18,515 bases of DNA, from positions 1-18,515 of the forward strand of contig CAKUGT010000028.1 of the NCBI GenBank assembly GCA_934654795.1. Direction: 5' to 3'. The notes under the pieces are model-generated. The model did no database searches and was not told where the DNA came from. It saw only the letters and a program-made list of their open reading frames with translations. Shown in pieces: positions 1-6,918 of the stretch; positions within the stretch are counted from its first letter, which is position 1; every line of letters starts with the position of its first letter. Source of the stretch: an uncultured Collinsella sp. Lineage in GTDB: Bacteria > Actinomycetota > Coriobacteriia > Coriobacteriales > Coriobacteriaceae. A program made the translations under genes and the position numbers.

Positions 1-13
1 TGTTGCGGGCAGC

Positions 14-319
14 TTAGAACTTGTGGCCGCACTTCTTGCAGACGCGCAGCTTGTTCTTGCCGTCCTTCTCGTGACCGACGCGGGTAACCTTACCGCACTC
101 GGGGCAGACGAGATTGACGTTGGAGGCGTCGATGGGAGCCTCCTGCGAAACGATGCCGCCCTGCTGGTTGGCAGCGTTGGGCTTGACGGCCTTCTTGACG
201 ACCGAAACGCCCTCGACAACGACCTTGTTCTCGGCGGGGAGAGCACGCAGGATAACGCCCTGCTTGCCGCGATCCTTACCAGAGAGAACCTGGACCTTAT
301 CGCCCTTCTTGATATACAT
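14..319 (-). CDS. rplX: 50S ribosomal protein L24
   Basis: L24 is an early 23S rRNA-binding assembly protein of the large subunit. The 101-residue product opens with the KOW-type segment ([18 protein letters not shown], about residues 4-21) and ends in a region with two Cys-x2-Cys pairs (CPEC and CKKC). This is the zinc-binding form of L24; the cysteines are lost in some species such as Bacillus subtilis. The ATG at 319 is preceded by GGGGAG with a short spacer of four to five bases. The gene follows rplN by 13 bases and is the last complete gene of the cluster in this window. Only 13 bases remain to the window edge, so the expected rplE start lies outside. Identification is firm. Confidence 0.97.
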   Translation of the reverse strand: MYIKKGDKVQVLSGKDRGKQGVILRALPAENKVVVEGVSVVKKAVKPNAANQQGGIVSQEAPIDASNVNLVCPECGKVTRVGHEKDGKNKLRVCKKCGHKF

Positions 320-332
320 ATATCTCCCCTAA

Positions 333-701
333 CTACAGGGTCTCGGGAGCGAGCGAGACGATCTTCATGTACTTCTTGTCACGAAGCTCGCGAGCGACAG
401 GCCCGAAGATACGGGTGCCGACGGGCGAACCATCGTTGTTGATGACGACGCAGGCGTTGTCATCAAAGCGAATGTAGGAGCCATCCTTGCGGCGGATCTC
501 CTTAACGGTGCGAACGACGACGCAACGGACAACGTCCTTCTTCTTGACGTTGGCGCCAGGGGTAGCCTCCTGGACAGCACCGATGAACACATCGCCGATG
601 CCTGCATAACGACGCTTGGAACCGCCAAGCACCTTGATGCAGCGAATCTTGCGAGCGCCGGAGTTGTCGGCGACGTTCAGCATGGTTTGCATCTGAATCA
701 T
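333..701 (-). CDS. rplN: 50S ribosomal protein L14
   Basis: L14 is a conserved large-subunit protein at the subunit interface. The 122-residue product has the canonical start ([18 protein letters not shown]) and the family segments [23 protein letters not shown] and [15 protein letters not shown]. Its length is the family norm. The start at 701 has a GGAGG ribosome site about ten bases upstream. It is separated from rpsQ by an unusually long 118-base gap for this otherwise tightly packed cluster, and from rplX by 13 bases. The start is unambiguous because the L14 N-terminus is highly conserved. Confidence 0.98.
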   Translation of the reverse strand: MIQMQTMLNVADNSGARKIRCIKVLGGSKRRYAGIGDVFIGAVQEATPGANVKKKDVVRCVVVRTVKEIRRKDGSYIRFDDNACVVINNDGSPVGTRIFGPVARELRDKKYMKIVSLAPETL

Positions 702-819
702 GGTAGATGTTCCTCCGAACTAAGAACCGAAGAGAGGTGCGCAGCCTTTATACGGCCCGTGGTATGCAAGCCAGGCATACGCACATCTTCGGAAACGTAC
801 AAGTCGTAAGAGCGACTGC
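702..819 (-). other. Structured rpsQ-rplN intergenic spacer
   Basis: This 118-base gap contains two small hairpin-capable repeats read on the minus strand. AGTCG...CGACT lies shortly after the rpsQ stop. GTATGC...GCATAC (around 762-780) can be extended by flanking GTG/CAC. Further downstream is CCGTATAAAGG (around 746-756), which has a TATAAA hexamer but no convincing -35 element. The spacer could hold an internal promoter, a processing site or a protein-binding RNA structure. I see no reading frame of interest in it. Confidence 0.35.
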
Positions 820-1080
820 TTATTTAGCGCGCTCGACGACCTCGATGAGGCGCCAACGCTTCATCTTGGACATAGGACGGGTCTCCATAACGCGGACGGT
901 GTCGCCCACGCCAGCCGTGCACTCCTCGTCGTGAGCGTGCAGCTTCTTGGAGCTGGTCATCATCTTGCCGTACTTGGGGTGACGCTTGCGCTCGGTGATG
1001 GTGACAACGATGGTCTTGGCACCGGAGACGGAGGTAACGACACCCGTACGGACCTTACGCGTGTTACGCGAATCAGTCAT
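820..1080 (-). CDS. rpsQ: 30S ribosomal protein S17
   Basis: S17 is a primary 16S rRNA-binding protein of the small subunit. The 86-residue product has the S17 OB-fold signature: KVRTGVVTSVSGAKTIVV, then RKRHPKYGKMM, then KLHAHDEE, GDTVRVMETRPMSKMKRWRLIEV. Its length is typical. The ATG at 1080 is preceded by AAGGAGAGAAC, a strong ribosome site. It follows rpmC by 16 bases in the usual rplP-rpmC-rpsQ order. Confidence 0.98.
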   Translation of the reverse strand: MTDSRNTRKVRTGVVTSVSGAKTIVVTITERKRHPKYGKMMTSSKKLHAHDEECTAGVGDTVRVMETRPMSKMKRWRLIEVVERAK

Positions 1081-1096
1081 GTTCTCTCCTTAGGTC

Positions 1097-1311
1097 CTAC
1101 TCGGCGACAGCGGACTTCTCCGCTGCAATCTCGCGGGCGCGCTGCTCCGTGAGGACACGAGCGATGTCCTTCTTCACGGTGTTGACGCGAGCGGTGTTGT
1201 CCAGCTGGCTGGTGGCCATCTGGAAACGAAGGTTAAAGAGCTCGGCGCGCATTTCCTTCAGCTTCTCAACGAGCTGAGCGTCCGAGAGCTCACGAATCTC
1301 TGCGGGCTTCA

Positions 1312-1312
<1 letters not shown>
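1097..1312 (-). CDS. rpmC: 50S ribosomal protein L29
   Basis: L29 sits at the peptide exit tunnel next to L23. The 71-residue, largely alpha-helical product has the family pattern MKPAEIRELSDAQLVEKLKEMRAELFNLRFQMATSQLDN followed by TVKKDIARVLTEQRARE. Its ATG shares one base with the rplP stop codon (TAATG). Its ribosome site, GGAGGAG, is formed by the last codons of rplP, which suggests translational coupling. The final residues (about 62-71) are a short Ala/Glu-rich tail. Confidence 0.97.
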
Positions 1313-1814
<502 letters not shown>

Positions 1815-1815
<1 letters not shown>

Positions 1816-2525
1816 TACTGACCCCTCCTCTCGGAGTTACGACGACGAGGACGGGAAGAGCCCTCGAGTGCAGGGTTGGGAACAGGCTGGCCCGGGAGCT
1901 TCTCGCCCAGGTAGATCCAGACCTTCACGCCGCAAGCGCCCATGGTGGTGCTGGCGACAGCCGTGCCGTAGTCGATCTTGGCACGGAGGGTGTGCAGAGG
2001 CACGCGACCCTCACGGTACCACTCACGACGGCCCATCTCGGCACCGCCGAGACGACCGGAGCACTGGATACGGATGCCCTTGGCGCCGGCCTTGCGGGCG
2101 GACTGGACAGCCTTGCGCATAGCGCGACGGAAGGCAACGCGGCCCTCGAGCTGCTCGGCGATAGACTGAGCAACGAGGTTGGCGTCGAGCTCGGGGCGCT
2201 TGATCTCAACAACGTCGACGGAGAGCTGGCCCTTGGAGACGCCAGCGACCTTCTCGAGCTCGGTGCGGAGGGTATCGATCTCGGCACCCTTCTTACCGAT
2301 GACAACGCCGGGGCGAGCGGTGAGGATGATGACCTTCACCTTGTCGCCAGCGCGCTCGATCTCGACGCGGGAGACAGCTGCGCGGGAAAGACGCTTCTCG
2401 AGGTACTTGCGGATCTCGAGATCGTTACCGAGGGTCTTAGCGTAATCCTTCTCTGCGAACCAGCGGGAGCGCCAGTTCTCGGTGATGCCAAGACGGAAGC
2501 CGGTGGGGTAGACTTTCTGACCCAT
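1815..2525 (-). CDS. rpsC: 30S ribosomal protein S3
   Basis: S3 lines the mRNA entry channel of the small subunit. The 236-residue product begins with the invariant [14 protein letters not shown]. It carries the KH-domain loop ([19 protein letters not shown], about residues 69-87) and the C-terminal S3 domain ([47 protein letters not shown]). It ends in a basic Arg-rich tail. The AAAGGAGG ribosome site overlaps the last codons of rplV. The downstream rplP start overlaps the rpsC stop by one base. Confidence 0.98.
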
Positions 2526-2531
2526 ACAGCT

Positions 2532-2903
2532 TTACGCCTCCTTTCGAGGAGCAACGACGACGGTGATGTGGGAAGTACGCTTCAGAATGCGAGAAGCGGA
2601 ACCCTTGGCGCGGGGACGGATGCGCTTAAGCGTCGGACCCTCGTCAACATAGGCAGCGGCGACAACCAGGTTGTCGGCACGCAGACCGTTGTTGTTCTCG
2701 GCGTTCGCAACGGCGGAACGGAGAACCTTCTCGACATCCACGGCGACGGCGCGGTCGCAGAAGTGGAGGATGTCGAAGGCCTGAGCGACAGGCTTGCGGC
2801 GGATCAGATCGACCACCAGGCGGGCCTTGCTGGGGGAAACACGCACGTACTTAGCGACGGCGCGAACCTCGGTGGCCTCAGTTTCAATAGACTTAGTTGC
2901 CAT
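2532..2903 (-). CDS. rplV: 50S ribosomal protein L22
   Basis: L22 contributes a loop to the peptide exit tunnel. The 123-residue product has the core [19 protein letters not shown], the helix [15 protein letters not shown], and the extended tunnel hairpin around [23 protein letters not shown]. It has a short non-conserved N-terminal stretch ([11 protein letters not shown]) compared with the shortest family members. The start at 2903 is preceded by AGGGGGT, which overlaps the rpsS stop codon. The gap to rpsC is six bases. Confidence 0.98.
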   Translation of the reverse strand: MATKSIETEATEVRAVAKYVRVSPSKARLVVDLIRRKPVAQAFDILHFCDRAVAVDVEKVLRSAVANAENNNGLRADNLVVAAAYVDEGPTLKRIRPRAKGSASRILKRTSHITVVVAPRKEA

Positions 2904-2917
2904 TTACGGTTAACCCC

Positions 2918-3178
2918 CTATTTGGCCTTGTGGCCACGGAACGTACGAGTCGGCGCGAACTCGCCGAGCTTGTGACCAACCATGGACTCGGTAACATACA
3001 CGGGCACATGCTTGCGGCCGTCGTGGACGGCGATGGTATGACCAACCATCTCGGGGAAGATGGTGGACGCGCGGGACCAGGTCTTCACGACGTCCTTCTT
3101 GCCAGCCTCGTTCATCGCGGTGATACGCGAGAGAAGGCGAGTCTCCACGAACGGGCCCTTTTTGAGACTTCTGCTCAT
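2918..3178 (-). CDS. rpsS: 30S ribosomal protein S19
   Basis: S19 is a small-subunit head protein that binds 16S rRNA with S13. The 86-residue product is canonical from [12 protein letters not shown] through [20 protein letters not shown] to [16 protein letters not shown]. The ATG at 3178 has an AGGAGAA site about eight bases upstream. It lies between rplB (32-base gap) and rplV (14-base gap), as in other S10-type clusters. Confidence 0.98.
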   Translation of the reverse strand: MSRSLKKGPFVETRLLSRITAMNEAGKKDVVKTWSRASTIFPEMVGHTIAVHDGRKHVPVYVTESMVGHKLGEFAPTRTFRGHKAK

Positions 3179-3210
3179 AAGTGCTTTCTCCTAAAACTCG
3201 GTATCCGAAA

Positions 3211-4041
3211 TTACTTCTTACGGCGACGAATGATGTGCTGGTTCGAGACCTTCTTCTTCTTGCGCGTACGAAGGCCCTTCGTCGGCTTACCCCAGGGGGT
3301 AACAGAGGGACGACCAGAGGTGTGGTTCTTGCCCTCGCCACCGCCGTGCGGGTGGTCGACAGGGTTCATGACGGTACCGCGGACGGTCGGGCGCACGTTC
3401 ATGTGACGCTTACGACCGGCCTTGCCGATGACGATGTTGGCGTGATCGGCGTTGCCGACCTCACCGACGGTGGCGCGGCAGGTAACGAGGATGCGGCGCA
3501 TCTCGGAGGAAGGCATACGGACGATAGCGTACTTGCCCTCCTTACCCATCAGCTGGCAGGAGTTACCGGCGGAACGGGCGATAGCGGCGCCCTTACCCGG
3601 CTGGAACTCGACGGCGTGGATGAGCGTACCGACGGGGATGTCGGCGAGGGGCAGAGCGTTGCCCGGCTTGATGTCGGCGTCAGAACCGGACATGATGGTC
3701 TGACCGACCTCGAGGCCCTTGGGGGCCAGGATGTAGCGCTTCTCACCGTCAGCGTAGTGCAGCAGAGCGATGCGAGCGGAACGGTTCGGATCGTACTCGA
3801 TCGTGGCAACCTTGGCGGGCACGCCGTCCTTGTTGCGCTTGAAGTCGATCACGCGGTAACGACGCTTCACGCCGCCGCCCTGGTGGCGGGTGGTGATGCG
3901 GCCGTTGTTGTTACGACCGGCCTTCTTGGGCAGGGGCTCGAGAAGAGACTTCTCGGGCTTGGTGCAGGTGATCTCAGAGAAATCGGAGATCGTCTGCCAA
4001 CGCCTACCAGCGGAGGTCGGCTTAAGGTGCTTTACAGCCAT
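3211..4041 (-). CDS. rplB: 50S ribosomal protein L2
   Basis: L2 is essential for subunit association and peptidyl transferase activity. The 276-residue product matches the family length. It contains [34 protein letters not shown], and the signature [12 protein letters not shown] with the conserved histidine region, followed by the basic C-terminus ([21 protein letters not shown]). The start is the ATG at 4041 ([10 protein letters not shown]), which has an AAAGGGA site. The frame stays open 75 bases further upstream, but that stretch is unlike L2 and forms the structured leader. A 179-base gap separates it from rplW. Confidence 0.97.
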   Translation of the reverse strand: MAVKHLKPTSAGRRWQTISDFSEITCTKPEKSLLEPLPKKAGRNNNGRITTRHQGGGVKRRYRVIDFKRNKDGVPAKVATIEYDPNRSARIALLHYADGEKRYILAPKGLEVGQTIMSGSDADIKPGNALPLADIPVGTLIHAVEFQPGKGAAIARSAGNSCQLMGKEGKYAIVRMPSSEMRRILVTCRATVGEVGNADHANIVIGKAGRKRHMNVRPTVRGTVMNPVDHPHGGGEGKNHTSGRPSVTPWGKPTKGLRTRKKKKVSNQHIIRRRKK

Positions 4042-4121
4042 TACAATCCCTTTCAATAGGAATCCGTTAGCCATCGCAGACAGGGATTCGAGGTTCTGCC
4101 TCGGGTGCGATGACACCGGAC
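4042..4121 (-). promoter_or_regulatory. rplB leader with competing RNA pairings
   Basis: The leader immediately upstream of rplB can pair in mutually exclusive ways on the minus-strand RNA. One form has ATCGCA (4106-4111) pairing with TGCGAT (4073-4078), enclosing a CGAGG/CCTCG hairpin (4089-4103). The other has AATCCC (4083-4088) pairing with GGGATT (4045-4050), which is the rplB Shine-Dalgarno region. GAATCC (4084-4089) could instead pair with GGATTC (4060-4065). The pairings are seen in the sequence; a regulatory role in controlling L2 translation is inference. Confidence 0.4.
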
Positions 4122-4147
4122 GTATACACGGTTCCGGGCGTGTCCAT
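4122..4147 (-). promoter_or_regulatory. 26-bp repeated motif, copy A (candidate internal promoter)
   Basis: On the minus strand this reads ATGGACACGCCCG, three variable bases, then CCGTGTATAC. A second copy at 5987-6012 upstream of rplC matches at 23 of 26 positions in the same orientation. Both sit in non-coding DNA about 80-185 bases ahead of a ribosomal gene. The TATAC end resembles a -10 element and TGGACA resembles a -35, but they are only about 14 bases apart. It may therefore be an atypical promoter or a protein-binding site rather than a standard sigma-70 promoter. Confidence 0.4.
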
Positions 4148-4166
4148 TTAATATGCCCAAAACCTT

Positions 4167-4202
4167 GAGCTCTCGCCTCCCCTAATTGGGAGGCATGAGC
4201 TC
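4167..4202 (-). terminator. rplW-rplB hairpin (weak terminator or attenuator)
   Basis: This is a strong interrupted hairpin: GAGCTC (6 bp), a 2-base internal loop, GCCTCCC/GGGAGGC (7 bp) and a 6-base loop. On the minus strand it is followed by AAGGTTTTGG, so the T tract is only four bases. It lies 18 bases after the rplW stop and just ahead of motif copy A. It may partly terminate or process the rplC-rplD-rplW message before rplB. Confidence 0.5.
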
Positions 4203-4220
4203 ACTCAACAGCAGCGAGTC

Positions 4221-4508
4221 TTAGGCCTGGTTGCCAAAGACCTCGATGGTGTCGCCCTCGGCCAGCGTGACGATGGCCTTCTTCCAAGAACGGGTCTTGC
4301 CGGCGACATAGCGCACGCGCTTGGTCTTGGGCTTGACCGTCAGGGTGTTCACGCGAACGACCTTGACGCCGAAGATCTCCTCGACAGCGTCCTTGATCTG
4401 ATACTTGTTAGCATCCTTGGCGACCTCGAACGTGTACTTGTTCAGCTCCATGCCGGAGAAGGAACGCTCGGACACGATCGGACGGATGATGATCTCGTGG
4501 GCGGTCAT
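4221..4508 (-). CDS. rplW: 50S ribosomal protein L23
   Basis: L23 lies at the tunnel exit and is the docking site for trigger factor and SRP. The 95-residue product shows the family pattern: IIIRPIVSERSF, NKYTFEVAKDANKYQIKDAVEEIFGVKVVRVNTL, then KPKTKRVRYVAGKTRSWKKAIVTL. Its ATG at 4508 directly abuts the rplD stop codon (TAAATG), suggesting coupled translation. It is the last gene before the 179-base structured gap ahead of rplB. Confidence 0.98.
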   Translation of the reverse strand: MTAHEIIIRPIVSERSFSGMELNKYTFEVAKDANKYQIKDAVEEIFGVKVVRVNTLTVKPKTKRVRYVAGKTRSWKKAIVTLAEGDTIEVFGNQA

Positions 4509-5135
4509 TTATGCAAGCACCTCCCCGAAGTGAGCGGCGATGTCGGCGGGCATCAGCACAGCGTTGTTGTTGACGAGATCGTAGGTGTTGGCCTCGTCGG
4601 CGGTGATGATGAACGTCTTGGGAATGTTGCGGAACGACAGGTAGGCGTTGACGTCCTCATCGCGAACGATGATGGTCAGACGCTTGCCCTCAAGGCCGAG
4701 AGCCTTGAGCATGGCAACGGCAGCCTTGGTGGAAGGCTTCTCGAAGCCGTAGTCGTCGACGAGCACGAGCTCGCCATCGGCCAGCTTGGCGGACAGCGCG
4801 GAGCGCATAGCCAGCTTGACCTCCTTGTTGTTCATACGCTTAGCGTAGGAACGGGGCTTGGGGGCGAAGACAACGCCACCGTGACGCCACTGGGCAGCAC
4901 GGATGGAACCCTGGCGGGCACGGCCGGTGCCCTTCTGACGCCAAGGCTTCTTGCCGCCACCGGAAACCTCAGAGCGACCCTTAGCAGACTGGGTGCCCTG
5001 ACGCCAAGAGGCCATCTGGCACTTGACGATGTGGTGCATAACGTGGATGTTCGGCTCGATGCCGTACACCTCAGCGGCGAGCTCGGCCTCGGCGACCTTC
5101 TTGCCCTCGCTGTTCTTTACTTCAAACTTTGCCAT
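4509..5135 (-). CDS. rplD: 50S ribosomal protein L4
   Basis: L4 extends a loop into the exit tunnel and in Escherichia coli also autoregulates the S10 operon. The 208-residue product contains the tunnel-loop signature WRQKGTGRARQGSIRAAQWRHGG (about residues 66-88) and VKLAMRSALSAKL, VLVDDYGFEKPSTK. The ATG at 5135 follows AAGGAGAACACTTAA, a clear ribosome site. It follows rplC by 46 bases and abuts rplW. Whether L4 regulates this cluster cannot be told from sequence. Confidence 0.98.
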   Translation of the reverse strand: MAKFEVKNSEGKKVAEAELAAEVYGIEPNIHVMHHIVKCQMASWRQGTQSAKGRSEVSGGGKKPWRQKGTGRARQGSIRAAQWRHGGVVFAPKPRSYAKRMNNKEVKLAMRSALSAKLADGELVLVDDYGFEKPSTKAAVAMLKALGLEGKRLTIIVRDEDVNAYLSFRNIPKTFIITADEANTYDLVNNNAVLMPADIAAHFGEVLA

Positions 5136-5181
5136 TTAAGTGTTCTCCTTGGTATGACGCTGGGCTAAATGGGCTGGGCCC

Positions 5182-5802
5182 TTAGGCCATACGGATGGCG
5201 ACGAGACCATTCTTGGCACCCGGGACAGCGCCCTTGACCAAGATGAGGTTCTGCTCGGCATCGATGCGGACAACGGAAAGGTTCTTGACGGTAACGCGCT
5301 CGTTACCCATGTGACCGGCCATCTTGACGCCCTTGAGGACGCGCGCAGGATAGGCGCACTGACCGATAGAACCGGGGTGACGCTGGAAGTGAGAACCATG
5401 CGTCATAGGACCGCGGCGCTGACCCCAGCGCTTGATGCGACCCTGGAAGCCCTTACCCTTGGAGGTACCGATGACGTCGACCTTCTCGACATCAGCGAAA
5501 TCGGCGACGGTGACGACCTCGCCGACCTTGTGCTCCTCGCCGTTCTCGACGCGGACCTCACGAAGGAAGCGGACAGGCTCGACGCCAGCCTTAGCGAAGT
5601 GACCAGCCATGGGCTTGTTCACGTTCTTGGCCTTGATGTCGCCGAAACCGATCTGGACGGCGTCATAGCCGTCGGTTGCCTGAGTTTTAACCTGCGAGAC
5701 AGCGCAGGGGCCAGCCTGGATGACCGTGACGGGAACGACGTTGTCGTTCTCGTCCCAAACCTGGGTCATGCCAATCTTGCGGCCGAGAATCATGCTGATC
5801 AA
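5182..5802 (-). CDS. rplC: 50S ribosomal protein L3
   Basis: L3 is a primary assembly protein near the peptidyl transferase centre. The 206-residue product has the N-terminal signature [24 protein letters not shown], the middle [33 protein letters not shown], and ends in [14 protein letters not shown]. The start is uncertain. TTG at 5802 (MISMILG) gives the number of residues before ILGRK seen in Bacillus subtilis and has GGGA seven bases upstream. An in-frame ATG at 5793 has no visible ribosome site. No strong Shine-Dalgarno is present for either. In this window rplC, not rpsJ, is the first gene of the cluster. Confidence 0.96.
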   Translation of the reverse strand: MISMILGRKIGMTQVWDENDNVVPVTVIQAGPCAVSQVKTQATDGYDAVQIGFGDIKAKNVNKPMAGHFAKAGVEPVRFLREVRVENGEEHKVGEVVTVADFADVEKVDVIGTSKGKGFQGRIKRWGQRRGPMTHGSHFQRHPGSIGQCAYPARVLKGVKMAGHMGNERVTVKNLSVVRIDAEQNLILVKGAVPGAKNGLVAIRMA

Positions 5803-5986
5803 GATATGATCCCAACTCTCGCGTGGTCTTGGGACAATGCGTACACCACCGAGCGTACGCCCCTAGAGGACCACTACTTACACGACGTGCTCCCCAGCCT
5901 TGTATTTCGCCCGGACTACCTGACAACCCTATTAAGCAGGCATTTTGTCCAGCCAGAATACTCCCCTGGTTACACACAGCTGTTTA
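5803..5986 (-). promoter_or_regulatory. Structured rplC leader
   Basis: About 180 bases lie between motif copy B and the rplC start. On the minus-strand RNA, GTGGTC (5869-5874) can pair with GACCAC (5823-5828), enclosing GCGTAC/GTACGC arms (5839-5844 with 5855-5860). Closer to the gene, TCCCAA (5829-5834) can pair with TTGGGA (5810-5815), which covers the only GGGA near the start. TTGTCA and TACAAG, 16 bases apart (about 5900-5927), form an alternative promoter-like pair. I see no convincing gene. A ribosomal-protein leader is plausible but unproven. Confidence 0.4.
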
Positions 5987-6012
5987 GTATACACGGCTGC
6001 GGGCGTATCCAT
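5987..6012 (-). promoter_or_regulatory. 26-bp repeated motif, copy B (candidate rplC promoter)
   Basis: On the minus strand this reads ATGGATACGCCCG, three variable bases, then CCGTGTATAC, followed by TAAACAG. The TATACT hexamer at its end is a good -10 match, but no TTGACA-like -35 sits at 16-18 bases. It lies about 185 bases upstream of rplC, in the same orientation as copy A upstream of rplB. This is the most likely region for the promoter of the ribosomal cluster. Confidence 0.45.
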
Positions 6013-6070
6013 CGAGATTCATATTTCACTCACATTGTTTACGCAGGTAAAGTGCGTGGATGGCTCCTGG

Positions 6071-6207
6071 GCACGGCGGAGGGCCGGAGAAATATATTAA
6101 GGTCCCTGCTCTACAGTCCTGCGCAAGACGGAGAGCACATTAAGTGCTCTCCTTTGCGTGCGGAACTCGCGATGACCTTAATATATTTCTCCGGCCCTCC
6201 GCCGTGC
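6071..6207. repeat. 137-bp element with perfect 34-bp inverted arms
   Basis: The arms at 6071-6104 and 6174-6207 are exact reverse complements over 34 bases. The outer part is GC-rich (GCACGGCGGAGGGCCGGAG) and the inner part AT-rich (AAATATATTAAGGTC). Inside lies a second perfect hairpin, GGAGAGCAC/GTGCTCTCC (6130-6138 with 6144-6152), extended by CGCAA/TTGCG (6122-6126 with 6154-6158). The whole segment could fold into one long stem. It sits between the phosphatase stop and the rplC promoter region. No protein is encoded and I see no clear target-site duplication. It could be a terminator-like barrier or a small MITE-like repeat. Confidence 0.75.
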
Positions 6208-6252
6208 TCGGGAGACGACACGTTGATGTCTGCTAAACCTTGCTCGCTCAGG

Positions 6253-6879
6253 CTAATGACTTTGTTGGGGGTCCACTATTTGCTGGAGGGTGAACTTGCA
6301 TTGCATTGGCTCGACCTCTACTTGTGGCTCCGCCTCATCAAAATCGAAGATCATGATGGCGCAGTTGGGGAGTTTTGTTGGGAGCTCGAAGCCCTCTGGG
6401 GCTGCAGCCTTGATGAATTGGCGGCTGGCGCTGCCGTGGCTTACTGCTAGGAGGGTTTCGGTGTCCTTAGCGCCCATGAGATTGGTGAGGGTGCCTACCA
6501 TGCGCTCCTGCAGGGCATGGCTTCCTTCTCCGCCAAATGGGATCAGGTCCTCGCCGGGGTCCCAGACGTCGGTGGGCAGGGCGTCGTGCGGGCCCTCTTC
6601 GAAGGAGCCGTAGCTGCGCTCGATGATGCCTTCGCAGGGCTCGACTGCTGCATCCGGGCCGAGGAGTTCGGTTGCGACAAGCTGAGCTGTGTCCATGGCT
6701 CGGCCTAAGGGTGATGAGACCACTTTGTCGGGAACGACGCCGTGGGCTTTGAGCCATGCGGCTGCCATTCCCGCTTGCTTGCGGCCCAGATCGGTCAACG
6801 GAGAATCGCAGCGGCCCTGGACGAGCTTTTTAACGTTGAATTCTGTCTGACCGTGGCGGAGTAGATATAGACGCTTCAT
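6253..6879 (-). CDS. Histidine phosphatase family protein (phosphoglycerate mutase-like)
   Basis: The 208-residue product has the histidine phosphatase signature LLRHGQTEFN with catalytic His9. It also has Arg60 (SSPLGRAMDT), an acidic residue in IIERSYGSFEEG (Glu87) and the second histidine in LLAVSHGSASRQFI (His148). All four active-site elements are present, so it should be active. Family members include cofactor-dependent phosphoglycerate mutases and broad phosphatases; the substrate cannot be read from sequence. AAGGGGAG lies just ahead of the ATG at 6879. It follows the cation transporter by 39 bases and is probably cotranscribed with it, with the 137-bp inverted-repeat element downstream. 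Confidence 0.9.
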   Translation of the reverse strand: MKRLYLLRHGQTEFNVKKLVQGRCDSPLTDLGRKQAGMAAAWLKAHGVVPDKVVSSPLGRAMDTAQLVATELLGPDAAVEPCEGIIERSYGSFEEGPHDALPTDVWDPGEDLIPFGGEGSHALQERMVGTLTNLMGAKDTETLLAVSHGSASRQFIKAAAPEGFELPTKLPNCAIMIFDFDEAEPQVEVEPMQCKFTLQQIVDPQQSH

Positions 6880-6918
6880 GCTCTCCCCTTCTGTATAACT
6901 TGCTTTGCTGGCACAGCC

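Noticed and set aside
1992..4059. Long plus-strand open frames (1992-2975 and 3181-4059) opposite ribosomal genes
   Set aside because: They are antisense to rpsC, rplV, rpsS and rplB. Their translations resemble no family I recognise and are explained by codon bias of the real genes.
4042..4116. A 25-residue N-terminal extension of L2
   Set aside because: The frame is open, but L2 proteins start at MAVKHLKP, which has its own Shine-Dalgarno. The upstream stretch folds as RNA.
5687..5977. A 96-residue minus-strand ORF in the rplC leader
   Set aside because: It starts at GTG without a ribosome site and runs through rplC in another frame; it is most likely an artefact of the leader sequence.
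6071..6207. Insertion sequence or CRISPR repeat
   Set aside because: No transposase frame, no clear target duplication, and only one pair of inverted arms rather than a spaced direct-repeat array.
5311..6450. A 379-codon plus-strand frame spanning the rplC-phosphatase gap
   Set aside because: It runs antisense to rplC and the phosphatase and through the inverted-repeat element. There is no family similarity and no ribosome site.
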